In this document: in pieces, positions 45,534 through 56,802 of the stretch
Layout of the letters: each line of letters begins with the position of its first letter
Position numbering within the stretch: position 1 is the stretch's first letter
Assembly: GCA_902805475.1 (NCBI GenBank)
Contig: CADCSX010000005.1
Span: 2,553,501-2,617,500 of the forward strand
From: Entonaema liquescens
Lineage: Eukaryota > Ascomycota > Sordariomycetes > Xylariales > Xylariaceae
Direction of reading: 5' to 3'
DNA length: 64,000 bases
Position numbers and translations under genes: made by a program
The notes under the pieces: model-generated
Seen by the model: only the letters and a program-made list of their open reading frames with translations
What the model was told of the DNA's origin: nothing
Databases searched by the model: none

Positions 45534-47961
45534 TTAAATAAGCTGCTGGAACGCACGGTTGATAGGCGAGCGGATGTTGGGGACGCCCTTCCAGAATTCG
45601 ACAGTGGCAACAGCCCTCTTCGACACACCCTCAGGGGTGAACTCGAACTTCTATTTCTTTTATTAGTATACGATTGGTATATAGAGATCGGGAAAACTTG
45701 CCTTGTAGACGTCCTTATAAGCGCCAGAAGCACCGAATCGGTTCAGGCCGAACTGCTCGTGAGTATATCTCTCCCAACCCATTGTGCTCATGACCTCGAC
45801 GGATAGAGACGGGATACCGTCAGGGAGAACGCTCAGTCTGTATTCCTTGGTCTGTGCATCGAAGACCTCGAAGCAAGGAATGGAGACGATACGCGCCTTA
45901 AGGTTGTGGTTCTCTTGTAGGTACTTAGCGGCGTCAACGCAGATGCAGACTTCCGAACCGGTCGAAACCAGGGTGATGTCGGCACCCTCAACTTCGTGTA
46001 GGACGTAACCACCCTTGTTGGCCTTCTCGATGCTCGAGCCCTCGAGTTGGGGCAGGTTCTGTCGCGATAGAGCGATGATGCTAGGAGTGTGCTTGGAAGT
46101 TAAAGCGAGGTAGTAAGCACTGCTTGTCTCGTTGCCGTCCGCCGGGCGCCAGACCATGGTGTTGGGCAGAGCGCGGAAGTGGGCGAGGGTCTCGATCGGC
46201 TGGTGAGTAGGACCATCTTCACCAAGACCAATAGAGTCGTGGGTGGCGACCCAGATCGTTCGGACTTGAGATAACGAAGATAGACGCACAGCGCCAGCGG
46301 CGTATGAGACGAAGTTTAGGAAAGTACCTCCGTAGGGGATAAGAGTGCCGTAGGCGGCAATACCGTTCATGATAGCACCCATACCGTGCTCACGGACACC
46401 GTATCGGATGTATCGACCAGCGTAGTCACCTAGCTTGGTGGACGGCGGCTGGAAGTCAGTAGCACCCTTCCATCGTGTCAGGTTGGATCCCGTCAAATCG
46501 GCGGAACCACCGATGAGTTCGGGAATAGCAGTTTCGATCTTGGAGAGGACGATCTCGGACAGCTTTCGCGAAGCCACGGCAGCGTCCTTCGGGGTGTAGA
46601 CGGGCAAATTCTTCTCCCAGCCTTCGGGAAGGTCGCCCTTCAGACGACGGGAGAGGTCGGCGTGCTCGTTCGGGTACTTGCTAGCGTAGCTGGAAAACAG
46701 CTTGTTCCACTCCTGCTCAAGAGCAGCGCCTTCGGCAGCCTTCTTGCCGTATTGCTCGTATACTTCTTGGGGTACGACGAAGGACTGTTCAGGGTTGAAG
46801 CCAAACTTCTGCTTGAGCTGCTTGATATCGTCAGCCTTCAGCGGGGAGCCGTGAACTCCGTGGGTACCCTGTTGCAGAGAACCAAAACCAATAGTGGTCT
46901 TGAGCTTGATCAATGAAGGCTTGTCCTTGACGTCCTTGCACTTTTGGATAGCCTTCTCGATAGCTTCAAGATCGTGGTCACCATCAGTGACGACCTCGAC
47001 GTGCCAGCCGTACGACTCGTATCGCTTAACGACATCTTCGGTAAAGGCACACGCGGTGTCGCCGTCGATGGTGATTTGGTTGTCATCGTAGATGGCAATC
47101 AAGTTGCCCAGCTGCAGGTGACCGGCCAAAGAGCTAGCCTCGCTGGAAACACCCTCCATCAAGCAACCATCGCCCAGGAAGCTGAAGGTGTAGTTGTCGA
47201 CAAGAGGGAAGCCATCCTTGTTAAAGGTGGCAGCTGTTTGGGCCTGAGCAATAGCAAGACCAACAGCGTTAGAGATACCCTGACCAAGAGGACCAGTAGT
47301 AACTTCGATGCCCGGGGTGTCATGCGCCTCGGGATGTCCGGGAGTGATGCTGTCAACTTTCTACGTTTTGTGAGTATTCAGCTATCTTGATGTATTTTGA
47401 TTTGACTTACTCGGAAGTTCTTGATGTCATCTAGAGACAGGTCATATCCAAACAGGTGAAGGAGAGCATATTGAAGCATGCATCCGTGTCCGTTGCTAAA
47501 CGCAAATAATTAATAATAGAAAGCATTGGTTAAAGTATGATTCTACTTACGAGAGGACGAATCGATCACGGTTCAACCACTTGGGGTTCTTGGGGTTGAA
47601 CTTCATGAACTTGTTGAAAAGGACGTGGGCAACCGGTGCCATACCCCTATATCAGTCAGCATAAAGGGATCTTCCTCTTTGATTATACATATATGTTTTA
47701 TTACTCACATGGGCGCGCCAGGGTGGCCCGAGTTGGATGCGAAGGTGGCATCGACCTAGAAAAAGCAATTGTTAATATGAATTGGTCTATCGTGCTTACA
47801 AACTTCGTGATATAGTCAAAGGAGATGGTTCGGAAAGCTTCAAAATGAGCTCACGATGGAGGGGCAAAGCGGGGGCGGGGTTAACTGAAAAGAAGTCGTC
47901 ATCTTACAGCAAGAACACGGATGGTGTTAATGGCGAGCCAATCTTTCTCTGTGTATCCCAT
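45534..47961 (-). CDS. TKL1: Transketolase
   Basis: Thiamine-diphosphate enzyme of the non-oxidative pentose phosphate pathway, moving two-carbon ketol units between sugar phosphates in the cytosol. Exons (minus): 47961-47908, 47755-47709, 47646-47551, 47495-47411, 47360-45702, 45650-45534, giving 685 aa, the usual length. N-terminus [18 protein letters not shown]; substrate-channel segment [17 protein letters not shown]; ThDP/Mg motif [20 protein letters not shown] ending at the N of YDDNQIT; pyrimidine-domain [21 protein letters not shown]-terminal [19 protein letters not shown]. The last intron (45701-45651) begins GCAAGT, a GC-AG intron with a TACTAAT branch. The six-exon structure, with introns crowded at the 5' end, is typical of highly expressed fungal genes. 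Confidence 0.97.
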
Positions 47962-50086
47962 GGTTGCGGTTTTACGTCGATGCCTTGGGAATTGATATTA
48001 AAAGAGAGTCAATGGAAGGGAAAGAAGAGGGTTGAGGGAAGAGGAAGAGAAGGTGGGAAGATTTGCGGGTGGTTAAAGTGTTTTTGGTTTTTCTAGACGG
48101 CCGGCAACGGGTCTTTGACGGGTTACTGTTTAGGTACTGGTCACTTCTGGCCACTCACTATATGGGTCTTGGTCTTCTTAGCTCTTAGTGGAGGAAACAA
48201 GCAGCTCTTAGTGGAGGGAACAAGGCCTGACACGATGTATGTATCTGGTCGGTAACAGCTTTTTGCTGAGGGCGACTTACACATAATGCATTAGGTACAT
48301 GCAGGTAGGTGATGTACATGTAAGTAAAGTGGGGGTGGGGTTTTGCTCTAGTGTAAATGAAGTGGGCTGAGTGGGACATAGAGCTGGAATCGGACCAGTT
48401 TCTATCGCAGCGGCATTATTTCGTCACCTTCTCCCCCTTATCAAAACACTCAACACAATAGGTTCTGCCAAGCTCTAGTCTCTGTCGTCTCCAAAACATA
48501 TTCTCCACCAAAGTCCAACAACGCCTCAACTAATTTTTTTTTTTCTTCTTTTCCTCGCGAAGGCGATCAAACTTGTCAGAAACTGCTTTGCCACTATGTC
48601 AGGTTAATATGGATGTTGATACATAGGTAATTATGCCTATAAACTACGTCATCTTTTCAGCATTTAACTTTCCACCTTAGTAATTTCTATTCCGACATTG
48701 TTAAGACGATTATATCCGTGTAAGAGAACCATCCTGGAGTAATACTTCAAAATCGTGTCTACGTGTGAGATACTTCTTACTACGCAGGGGAGGGAAACAG
48801 ACAACCCTCCGACCTCGTCTAGTTGAGATATATATTTATATTTATATATATATATATATACTTGAACATATACGTACGCCTACTCAGCGCATCTTACTCT
48901 AAACGCAACTCTAGCCCGCTCTACAGCCCTGCAGGACAAATCTGTCGCCATCCACCTGATAGGTCCGGAAAAAGGCTCATCGCCTACAGTAGCGTCTTTG
49001 TATAAGACTAGTACCTTGTTGTCCGGGGGATTGGTATTATAATTACTACCATCTACCTTGCAACCACCGGGGAGCAGGCATATAACATCATATTCTACGC
49101 CCGTACTCAAACTAAGGCTCGCTTCTAAGGACTCTATTTTTCATATCGGACTTAGGACATTATACATATTTATCTTTATGTCGATATTCACGTCAGCCTT
49201 TGTCAGCCTCCTCGTTTTGGGAATGTAGTTCTCGGTCCTAGGTCCAATGGTAGAAATTAATCCCGAGAAAGGAGCGCCATATTGGCACAAATGCACTTGG
49301 CAAGCCTATTCCAGCAACGTGAGTAAGTGGAGGAACATCATTCGAGGCTTTAGTTCTTTGACGTCTCTTACCGTACCAATAGGAAGGGCACATACGCGGA
49401 AACGCGGAACATGCGCTTTTCCCGTGACACTCGCGTTGTTATAGGCTTGGGCATCGTTTGTCAAAATACTTCGCCGCTAGCCTCGTAGTTATTACCTATG
49501 TATATCGTTTGAAACGTCACGCTCTCTTGCTTGGTCATCTCATCTCCATATAAGTCAAAATTCAGTCGGGTCTTCCGGATGGGCCTAAGTACTGACTCAA
49601 ACACCCCTTGTTCTATTGAATAGTGAACGAATTGACCCTAACTCGGTTCGAGGAGCATCTTACAGACACTGACCTACACTAGTAACAATAATATATGTAT
49701 CTGTTACCTGGTTTTTATCGCTCATAACATTAAGGGGAAGGGGGCGACAATTGATATAAATATAAACTTGTATACATGTTATAAAGATAATTTTATATCG
49801 CTCACTGAAAGTATAGTAAATAGTATACATGGAGATAGTTAAATGTGTAGGAATTCAAATGACTTCAAGTATTGGCCGTGCCATCAAGCACATTTTCCAA
49901 TCCACTTAACCAATTTTGAGTCGTTTGAAAATTTTGGCCAGACGAACCCTCTTAGGCCTCGATACTCAAAATGAAAATCGGTAATGAATAAAATTAAGCG
50001 GACAAACACAACTTAAATAAGAGAAGATAAATGAGAGGTAATCGCATCACGACAGTAAAGCCCATCCACCCTTAAAAGAACTAGCC
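47962..50086. other. Intergenic 2.1 kb with repeats and possible gene remnants
   Basis: Divergent space between transketolase and the methyltransferase gene. It holds the transketolase promoter, a 23-bp direct repeat (48181-48224), an AT microsatellite (48828-48860) and minus-strand open stretches at 49480-48880 that may be remnants (see findings). No intact gene. Confidence 0.55.
48181..48224. repeat. Tandem direct repeat, 23-bp period, 2 copies
   Basis: GCTCTTAGTGGAGGAAACAA at 48181 recurs at 48204 with one A-to-G difference. Confidence 0.8.
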
Positions 50087-51246
50087 ATGGTGAAAAAACC
50101 CCCCAACTCAAAATCAAAACCTCCCCCTCGCGCCTCTAAGCCAGCCGCCGAGCCTTCAACCGCAGACCAACCAACCGAAGAGCCCATCTCAGCAGACGAG
50201 CTCAAAGCACAGCAAAGGCTGCTCAACATCTTCAGCGACACATTTGGATCTGTCCTCAGCGCCGACGACTTCAGCGCCGTCCTGCAGACCGTCAAGCAGG
50301 CGCTGTTCAACCGGGCCTTCGAGGCGGCATTTGGCAGCGCGCAGTTCCTGGAAGTATACGCGGCGCGATGGAGTCCGCCGCGCGCGCTGTGCTACGGCAG
50401 CGTGTTAAAGCAAATCGCGGGGAGTTGGAGTCTTTACTCGTGGAGAGTGAGAACCCCGACCCCGACCCCGGCGTGGAGGATGAAGTCGATGAGATTGAAC
50501 ATGGAAGGGTCTCGCCCACGGTTGAGATGGAAGACCTTGACGAGCGGAGGGGACGTAGTTCTGCGTTGAGAGTGCTCGCGATCGGAGGCGGCGCCGCGGA
50601 GATCGTGGCGTTGGGCGAGTTCCTCCGGACCGCAGGGAGCGCTGTCTCCGGCGACCTCACGCTGCTGGATACCGGGCCGTGGGGCGAGGTCGTCCAGAAA
50701 CTCCACGCCGGCCTGACGACTCCGCCGCCACTGTCTAAGTACGCAAGTGCCGCGGCCAAGGCGACCAACACGGCCCTTGTCGAGCCCGCAGAACGGCTGC
50801 GGTCGACTTTCGTGCAGCAGGATGTGCTCCAGCTCGATAGTCCTGGACTGTCGAATCTGCTGGGTCGGACCCCGATACTCGTCACGTTGCTGTTCACACT
50901 TAATGAGCTTTATACATCTGGCGGTATCAAGCTGACGACGGCGTTCCTACGGAATCTAAGCGCTGTTATACCAATCAGTTCATTGTTGCTTGTGGTCGAC
51001 AGCCCGGGTAGCTATTCAGAGGCGGCAGTAGGCAAGGAGGCGAAGAAATACCCCATGCAGTGGCTCCTCGACCACACTCTCCTCCAAACCGACAAGCTAC
51101 CAGCCGAAGGATGCCAGTGGGAAAAAATACAATCACATGACTCGATATGGTTCCGTCTGAACGAAGGACTGCGGTATCCTATGGATTTACAAGACATGCG
51201 CTACCAGATGCACCTATACCGAGCCAGTCCCCGGTCTTCCGACTGA
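50087..51246 (+). CDS. Bmt6-like 25S rRNA methyltransferase (SAM-dependent), one apparent frameshift
   Basis: SAM-dependent methyltransferase of the fungal family that includes the 25S rRNA uridine-N3 methyltransferase Bmt6. N-terminal segment DDFSAVLQTVKQALFNRAFE followed by YAARWSPPRALCYGSVL is the family signature; SAM-binding glycine loop LRVLAIGGGAAEIVALGEF; C-terminal FVQQDVLQLDSPGLSNLLG and LVTLLFTLNELYTSGGIKLT. The reading frame shifts at about 50419-50422: a G4 run (GCG GGG AG) would restore IAGELESLLVE if it were G5, giving 386 aa. The 3' end converges on the Sac phosphatase gene with only 95 bp between. Family is confident; the exact rRNA position is inferred. Confidence 0.82.
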
Positions 51247-51341
51247 GGAAGCCAGCTGGACACCAAGCTGCTACAACTCTAAATACATGCTCCGAACCAC
51301 TACAAATTACCACTAACCAATGAGTTCTGTTTATCAGTCTA

Positions 51342-54300
51342 TCATGCCCAAACCAGCTTCTTTATGCTGTGACCCAACTGCTCTAGAATTCCCGTGCTCC
51401 GCTTCGCCTCGGCGAGGGAGATGATATCGCCTTTCTCGATAATGCTCCGCCTCTCCTCCGAGCTAGCCGGTGCCGGTTGGTTATAGAAGACCAGCCGCTC
51501 GATCTCCATCGCGATGACGTTGATCTGCTCGCTCTCCGTCATTTTCTTCACGTCCTTCGAGTCCGACATGGCCGTCGTGGAGTGCAACGCTTTCAACGCG
51601 ATCTTCCGCGGCGCCTGTGTCTGCGGTTTGCCTGTGATGGCGTTGAGGATTCCCTGGTTCAGAATGCCAGACACGGCGGCCGGTGCTGCGGCCGGGTCCT
51701 TGAGCACGTTGACTTTGCCTGATGATTCATCGGACTGTCCCGACATGCTGGATAGAGATCGCGTGTTGGTTCTCTTAATATCAAACTTGCCCGGTTCGTA
51801 GGTCACGACAATGCCAACGTTCTTCGACTCATCGGCCTCTGCAGGGGAAATAGCCGAAGTTATATACGTGCCGACCTTGATGCTGACTATATGGGCCAAG
51901 TCTACCCTTTCGAACGAGGATACCTTGTCAAGCTTCCAGTCGAATCGACACAAATATAATGCCGTGTCGGTCAAAAGAAGCACCACTTCTTCGAACGGTA
52001 GCGACTTGAGGCTGTCAGATGTATGAGGGCTTAGCAAGATCCAGCCTCCAATAAAATCTTCTTTATCATCTTCTATAGCGATCTTTTGTGACGTTTCGAT
52101 AGCTTGCTCTCTCATCTTTGACATTGAAACCCCGGGGTCCTTGCTCATCATGGTAGCTTCGAACTCTTCGAAAACCATCGATGATACGTTACCCAAGAAA
52201 TAGTCGATAGCGGCTTGAGAGAAGTAGTCATTTACCATGCTATCTCGTGATGTTAGTATGACTTAGTCTAATTGTGCTGATATCTCTTACCCATTGTAAA
52301 ATCGTGTTAAGGATAAGCCGAGATCGTTTACCATTCCGCGATAATCCCGCTTCCTCGTTCTGGTGTAATCGCCTTTCATAGCAGCAGTAGAGGCATCTAA
52401 TTTTCAAGTTAGAAAATCAAAACTCCACCCTTTTCATAAGGCCAACAAGATCTCAAAGTCTGATCAGGTAAGGATTTGACTGACATTGTTTGGAAATGGC
52501 ATCTCCATTATCAGCCCAAAGAGTATTGAACCACGAATTCTCCTGGTCAGCCTGGATTGTCATGTCAAAGCCTTCCTCTTTCAGCTGCAAGTCAAGCATA
52601 TACTTTCCAAAGGAACTTTGGCAAACGTTAGTACGATCGAGGCAGTCCATACAATTCGTTCTCAAAACACCATTCTGCTTCCGTTCTATTTGACCATCTC
52701 TTTCCACCGTACTACCGGTCTCTTCGATCTTTTTACCTAAGGTGTCCAGAAGTAAGCTCACATTTTCAAACTTCATTCCACGGCACGCAGAGTGGAAGTC
52801 GAACCACTCGAAGTCAAGCGAGTGAGGATTTTCCGGCTCTTGTTCATTCAGTTTTTGAACTGCTTTCTCGTATTCTTTACCGATTATAGCTTCGACACCA
52901 TGCTTCTCAACTAAATTCACTAATTGTATAGACCCATATGTTTTACCCATAAGTTCGAAGTGTTTTTTAAACGCTCTAAAGTTGGCTTCTTGGGAATGTT
53001 GTAGTACTGGAATCGGTTTAAGGGAATATGGGGACTGGGTAAAGAACAGCGGTATGCTACCTCGCACCTGGACGAACGAGTAAATTTTGGATGAAGGGCT
53101 CCACGTTGGAGTTGAGAGCATCTGCTCCGTCTCAACAAAATTAGCTGTGTAACCGTTGTCGTCTATACCACGCCGTAGGTATCGCAGTCCAGCTCGCCTA
53201 GTAGACCTTCTAGAAACAATGGTAATAACAAACTCCTTCTCAGACGGTCTCAGATCACTGAGCGCTCTCTCCGGTGGGGGGAATTCAACATTGGACTCCA
53301 AGGGAGGCGTCATATCGTTCATTTCCATGGAATCTTGCTGGGAATCGACCTGCGGCGGATTACGATCCACGACAAACCTCCTCTGACCCACGAAGCCTTG
53401 CATTACTGGCAATAGCAATGATTCTTCACTAGATCCATGGAACGGCTTTAACAAATTACGGTTCCAAAAGAATGTGGGATCGGCTGTTTCGTGGAGCGGG
53501 GGGTTATCTGTGGCTGACGTCGAGGACTGGCTGGCAAGGCTTCTTGTAATATCGAAATCATAAGAGAAGAAAAGCTCCTAGACGTCCCAAGCCATATATG
53601 TGAGAATCGTAGTAGCTTGGGTATTAGACTCTCGCCGGCTGATGGCGTCGGAGGAGGTTCAACCTTCTCCTGCACCACGGTATCACTCAACTCCTTATCC
53701 GGGTCACCCTTTTTCGCCTTATTGCTCTCGTCACCGACCTGGTCACCATGATCGTCGGTTTCGACACTAGTCATGCCTAAATTTCGCTTCTGATCCATCA
53801 TCCAGCCTTTACGACTGAACCAGCGCTGGGCAAATCGCCCATAGCTCCCGCGGCGCTTTATGACATCTTCAGCTATTCTACTCTTTTCCCCTGGCGCATC
53901 TTTGTCTTCACGAGTTTCGCGATCGCTCAAGGCGCCCGGATCTTCTGCATCATCGCCACCTGCTACCGAACGCACGTCTACTTCGCTCTCCGAATCGCTA
54001 TCTTCGACGAACTTTTCGGTCGAGGTTTGCCGTAATTTAGTTGCCGTATTTGCAACGGCTGATTCAGCCTCGCTTCGGCTCGTACACGGGGTGAGCGCAA
54101 CGTCAGTCACGACATAAACAGGAAAGCCGCGAACTTGCGCAACTTGCTGGCGGCCGGTAATTGTAATCAGGTAGCTTAGGCGAGAGACGGTGAAGAGTCC
54201 TTGAAGCCCAATTAGGAACTATTTCGACGAATATGTTTATGAGTGTGATTTAGATAAGACGAACCTACAACCCCGAAAGCCTCAAAGGACGAGTTCGGTT

Positions 54301-54463
54301 TTGTTGTGTCTGGTGTTTGATCGCGAGGAAGTGATGATACTGTAGCATCTCCATACTTGATTTTGACGGGCGCAGATGTTCGTTGACCTTTTGTCGCAAG
54401 AGGTTGGATTATGAGGCCGTCAACAGCTGCGCAAATAAGCAGCTTTCGCGCTAGATTAGGCAT
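51342..54463 (-). CDS. Sac-domain phosphoinositide phosphatase with hSac2 domain (INPP5F-like), one apparent frameshift
   Basis: Phosphoinositide phosphatase acting on membrane lipids. Exons (minus): 54463-54269, 54218-52485, 52396-52291, 52239-51342, about 977 aa after correction. The Sac N-terminus (GLQGLFTVSRLSYLITITGR) is followed by an acidic, Ser-rich insert, then the Sac core with FFWNRNLLKPF and VRGSIPLFFTQSP, and the catalytic P-loop RTNCMDCLDRTNVCQ (CX5R intact). The last exon holds the hSac2-type homodimerisation/PH-like domain (KEDFIGGWILLSP, SFERVDLAHIVSIKVGTY). Reading shifts at the T4 run (complement of 53570-53573): T5 would give SRSFFFSYDFDITRSLA. The second intron uses a GTCAGT donor. 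Confidence 0.88.
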
Positions 54464-54976
54464 TCTTAGTGATTAAGCATTCGACCATAGTATTTACAAA
54501 AAAAGTAAGAAGACTCTATTATATTTGAATGAAGCGTATTGTATAGAACTCGAGAACTGATATGATCATTTTCAGGGTCTTTTGTGATGATGTCTTGGAT
54601 GATTTAATTTTGGTGGGGTCGCTGATGCCGTCACACGGTGGGGCAAGGCATCTCTAAGATCTGGTTGGTCTAGGACGCGCAGATGCAGCAGTACATGTAA
54701 CATACGCAGGTACACATATATTAAAGTTATATGTACCAATAGCTTAAAAGCTTAAGCAGGCACGCCATAATTGTAAAGCATGGGGTAAAACAAAAAAACC
54801 AGGACCAGGAATTTATAGCGAATAGCGAATAACGAATCGAGATGCTTGTTGATCTGCAGATTATATTTTCTATATCCGCATCTATTTTCCCGTAAGCTAT
54901 AGACCTATAATCTATAACTTTTAGTCACCTATATTTCCCAACGTAACACTGAATTTATCCTAGCTCGAAGGGTATC
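54464..54976. other. Intergenic, no gene seen
   Basis: About 0.5 kb between the Sac phosphatase start and the SNU13 3' end, both on the minus strand. AT-rich. Confidence 0.7.
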
Positions 54977-55525
54977 TTAAATCATGAGGCGCTCGATCTT
55001 GTCCCTCAAGCTGCGGATCTGGCCGGAGAGATCGCTTGCCTCGTTGGAGAGAATACTCGCGGCGATAACAGCTCGGGAAACACCGCAGGCTCTGCCAAGT
55101 GCAATCTGCGCGACTGTTAGTTATTTGCAGTATAGTTGTAGATAATTCCAACGAACCTTGCTAGGGACATAGCAGTAGATCACGTTCTTGTCTTCGCAGA
55201 GTAAAGGAAGGTGCAGAAGAATAGCAAGCGGCGTGGTATCAGCAGCCAGGATAACAATCTCGGCAATACCTCTGGAAAGAGCCTTGGTTACTTCGTTGGC
55301 TCCTTTCTTGAGCTGGCGGGCATCTGAATTGAATCGCAATTAGCGGGTAGAATACTAGCGAAGGTAACAGGTATATACTCACGGCCAGCCTGTTGTACTA
55401 GATCGAGAATCTCCTGGGTGAGGGAGGCGTCGGCAACGGGCCAAGCTAATGATGGGTCAGTACAATATCCAAGATAAAGATACAGCTATATTAAACTTAC
55501 CAGCACTCTGATCTTGGTTGGACAT
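54977..55525 (-). CDS. SNU13: SNU13 (15.5K/NHP2L1) L7Ae-family RNA-binding protein
   Basis: Binds kink-turns in U4 snRNA and box C/D snoRNAs, serving both the tri-snRNP and snoRNP assembly. Exons (minus): 55525-55501, 55445-55383, 55323-55157, 55105-54977; introns 55, 59 and 51 nt, total 127 aa, the standard length. L7Ae core: [71 protein letters not shown]. First exon is only 25 nt (MSNQDQSA). Splicing reads HARQLKKG across the second intron. Confidence 0.95.
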
Positions 55526-56012
55526 GGTGACGGGAGCAGGGTTCCTTGCGGTTGCTCGCCCTGAAGAGGAATATGTGGAATAATAGGTAAAAGGTTGACG
55601 AGTCAAAGTCTTGAAGATCGCAGTGAAGAAATGTTAAAAGAAAAAAAAAAAAAAACCTAAAAATGTTTAACAAGGTCAAAGCTTCTGAATGCCAAGAGAT
55701 TTATTCGTCGGTAAAACCTTACGCCGAAGCCCGCTGACATAATCGATCCTGCAGGTGACCCGGAGCTTGCAAAATCAAAGCCCCAATCAAAGGCGAACGT
55801 AGAACAAGGCAAAGCAACACCTCTCCCCGTAATACCTCCATTACCTCCATTACTAGACCAACTTAACAAATCTCCCATATTACCACAATTCTCAAGCTTG
55901 TCATCAACGACCGGTTTTATTCCACCATTCTCATCTGTCCGCCTAAGAGGTCTATCATTCCGCATTTCTCTATTTTTGTTTTTTCTTCACAAGACTTACT
56001 TTCGCCGTCACA
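55526..56012. promoter_or_regulatory. Shared divergent promoter region SNU13 / VMA3
   Basis: 487 bp between the start codons of two divergent housekeeping genes, with an A15 tract at 55641-55655 (T15 on the SNU13 strand). No defined factor site can be supported. Confidence 0.5.
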
Positions 56013-56802
56013 ATGTCCTACTCTGAAGCTTGGTACGTAATTGATGAATGCCTCCTTACACACACCCTATCATCGTCATCATCGCAAACATCATTGCAAA
56101 TTTAATAGCCACAATACTTCTGTTGCTATTGACCTCGGGGTTTATCTGATTTAATATGCTAACGCTTTATTCTACAGTCCGGTCTACGCGGTTAGTTTAC
56201 CTTCCCTTGGCGCGCGTCTTAACCAACATCCTCCTGTCCCCTAATTTTCGAGGCGAATGCGATTCAGGATACAAAGCTAACCTCCGATAGCCCTTCTTCG
56301 GCGCCATGGGTTGCACAGCAGCTATCGTTTTCACCTGCTTAGGTGCTTCCTACGGAACCGCCAAGTCCGGTGTTGGTATCGCGGCTATGGGTGTTTTGAG
56401 ACCCGATCTCATCGTGAAGAGTACGCGCCATCTATGGTCATCAATATATCCTACTTGACAATACTAACTTTTTTAGACATTGTTCCCGTCATTATGGCTG
56501 GTATCATTGGTATCTACGGTCTCGTCGTCTCTGTCCTGATTTCCGATGGCTTGGCCCAAGTCCTCCCTCTCTACACTGGTTTCATTCAGCTGGGTGCGGG
56601 TCTCTCGGTGGGTCTAGCTGGTTTGGCTGCTGGCTTCGCTATCGGTATCGTTGGTGACGCAGGTGTACGAGGAACTGCTCAGCAACCCAGACTTTTCGTC
56701 GGTATGATTCTTATCCTCATTTTCGCCGAAGTCTTGGGTCTGTACGGTCTCATCGTGGCTCTGCTCATGAACTCCAAGGCTAGCGTTGATGTTAGCTGCT
56801 AA
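56013..56802 (+). CDS. VMA3: V-type H+-ATPase 16-kDa proteolipid (subunit c)
   Basis: Proton-carrying rotor subunit of the vacuolar ATPase. Exons 56013-56032, 56178-56190, 56291-56420 and 56477-56802, giving 162 aa. Exon 2 is a 13-nt microexon that completes CPVYA; junctions give [20 protein letters not shown], which matches fungal VMA3. Four membrane helices; the proton-binding glutamate is in [19 protein letters not shown] (TM4). Internal duplication of the helical hairpin is visible ([20 protein letters not shown] versus [20 protein letters not shown]). The paralogue Vma11 is less likely because of the N-terminal match and short length. Confidence 0.96.
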
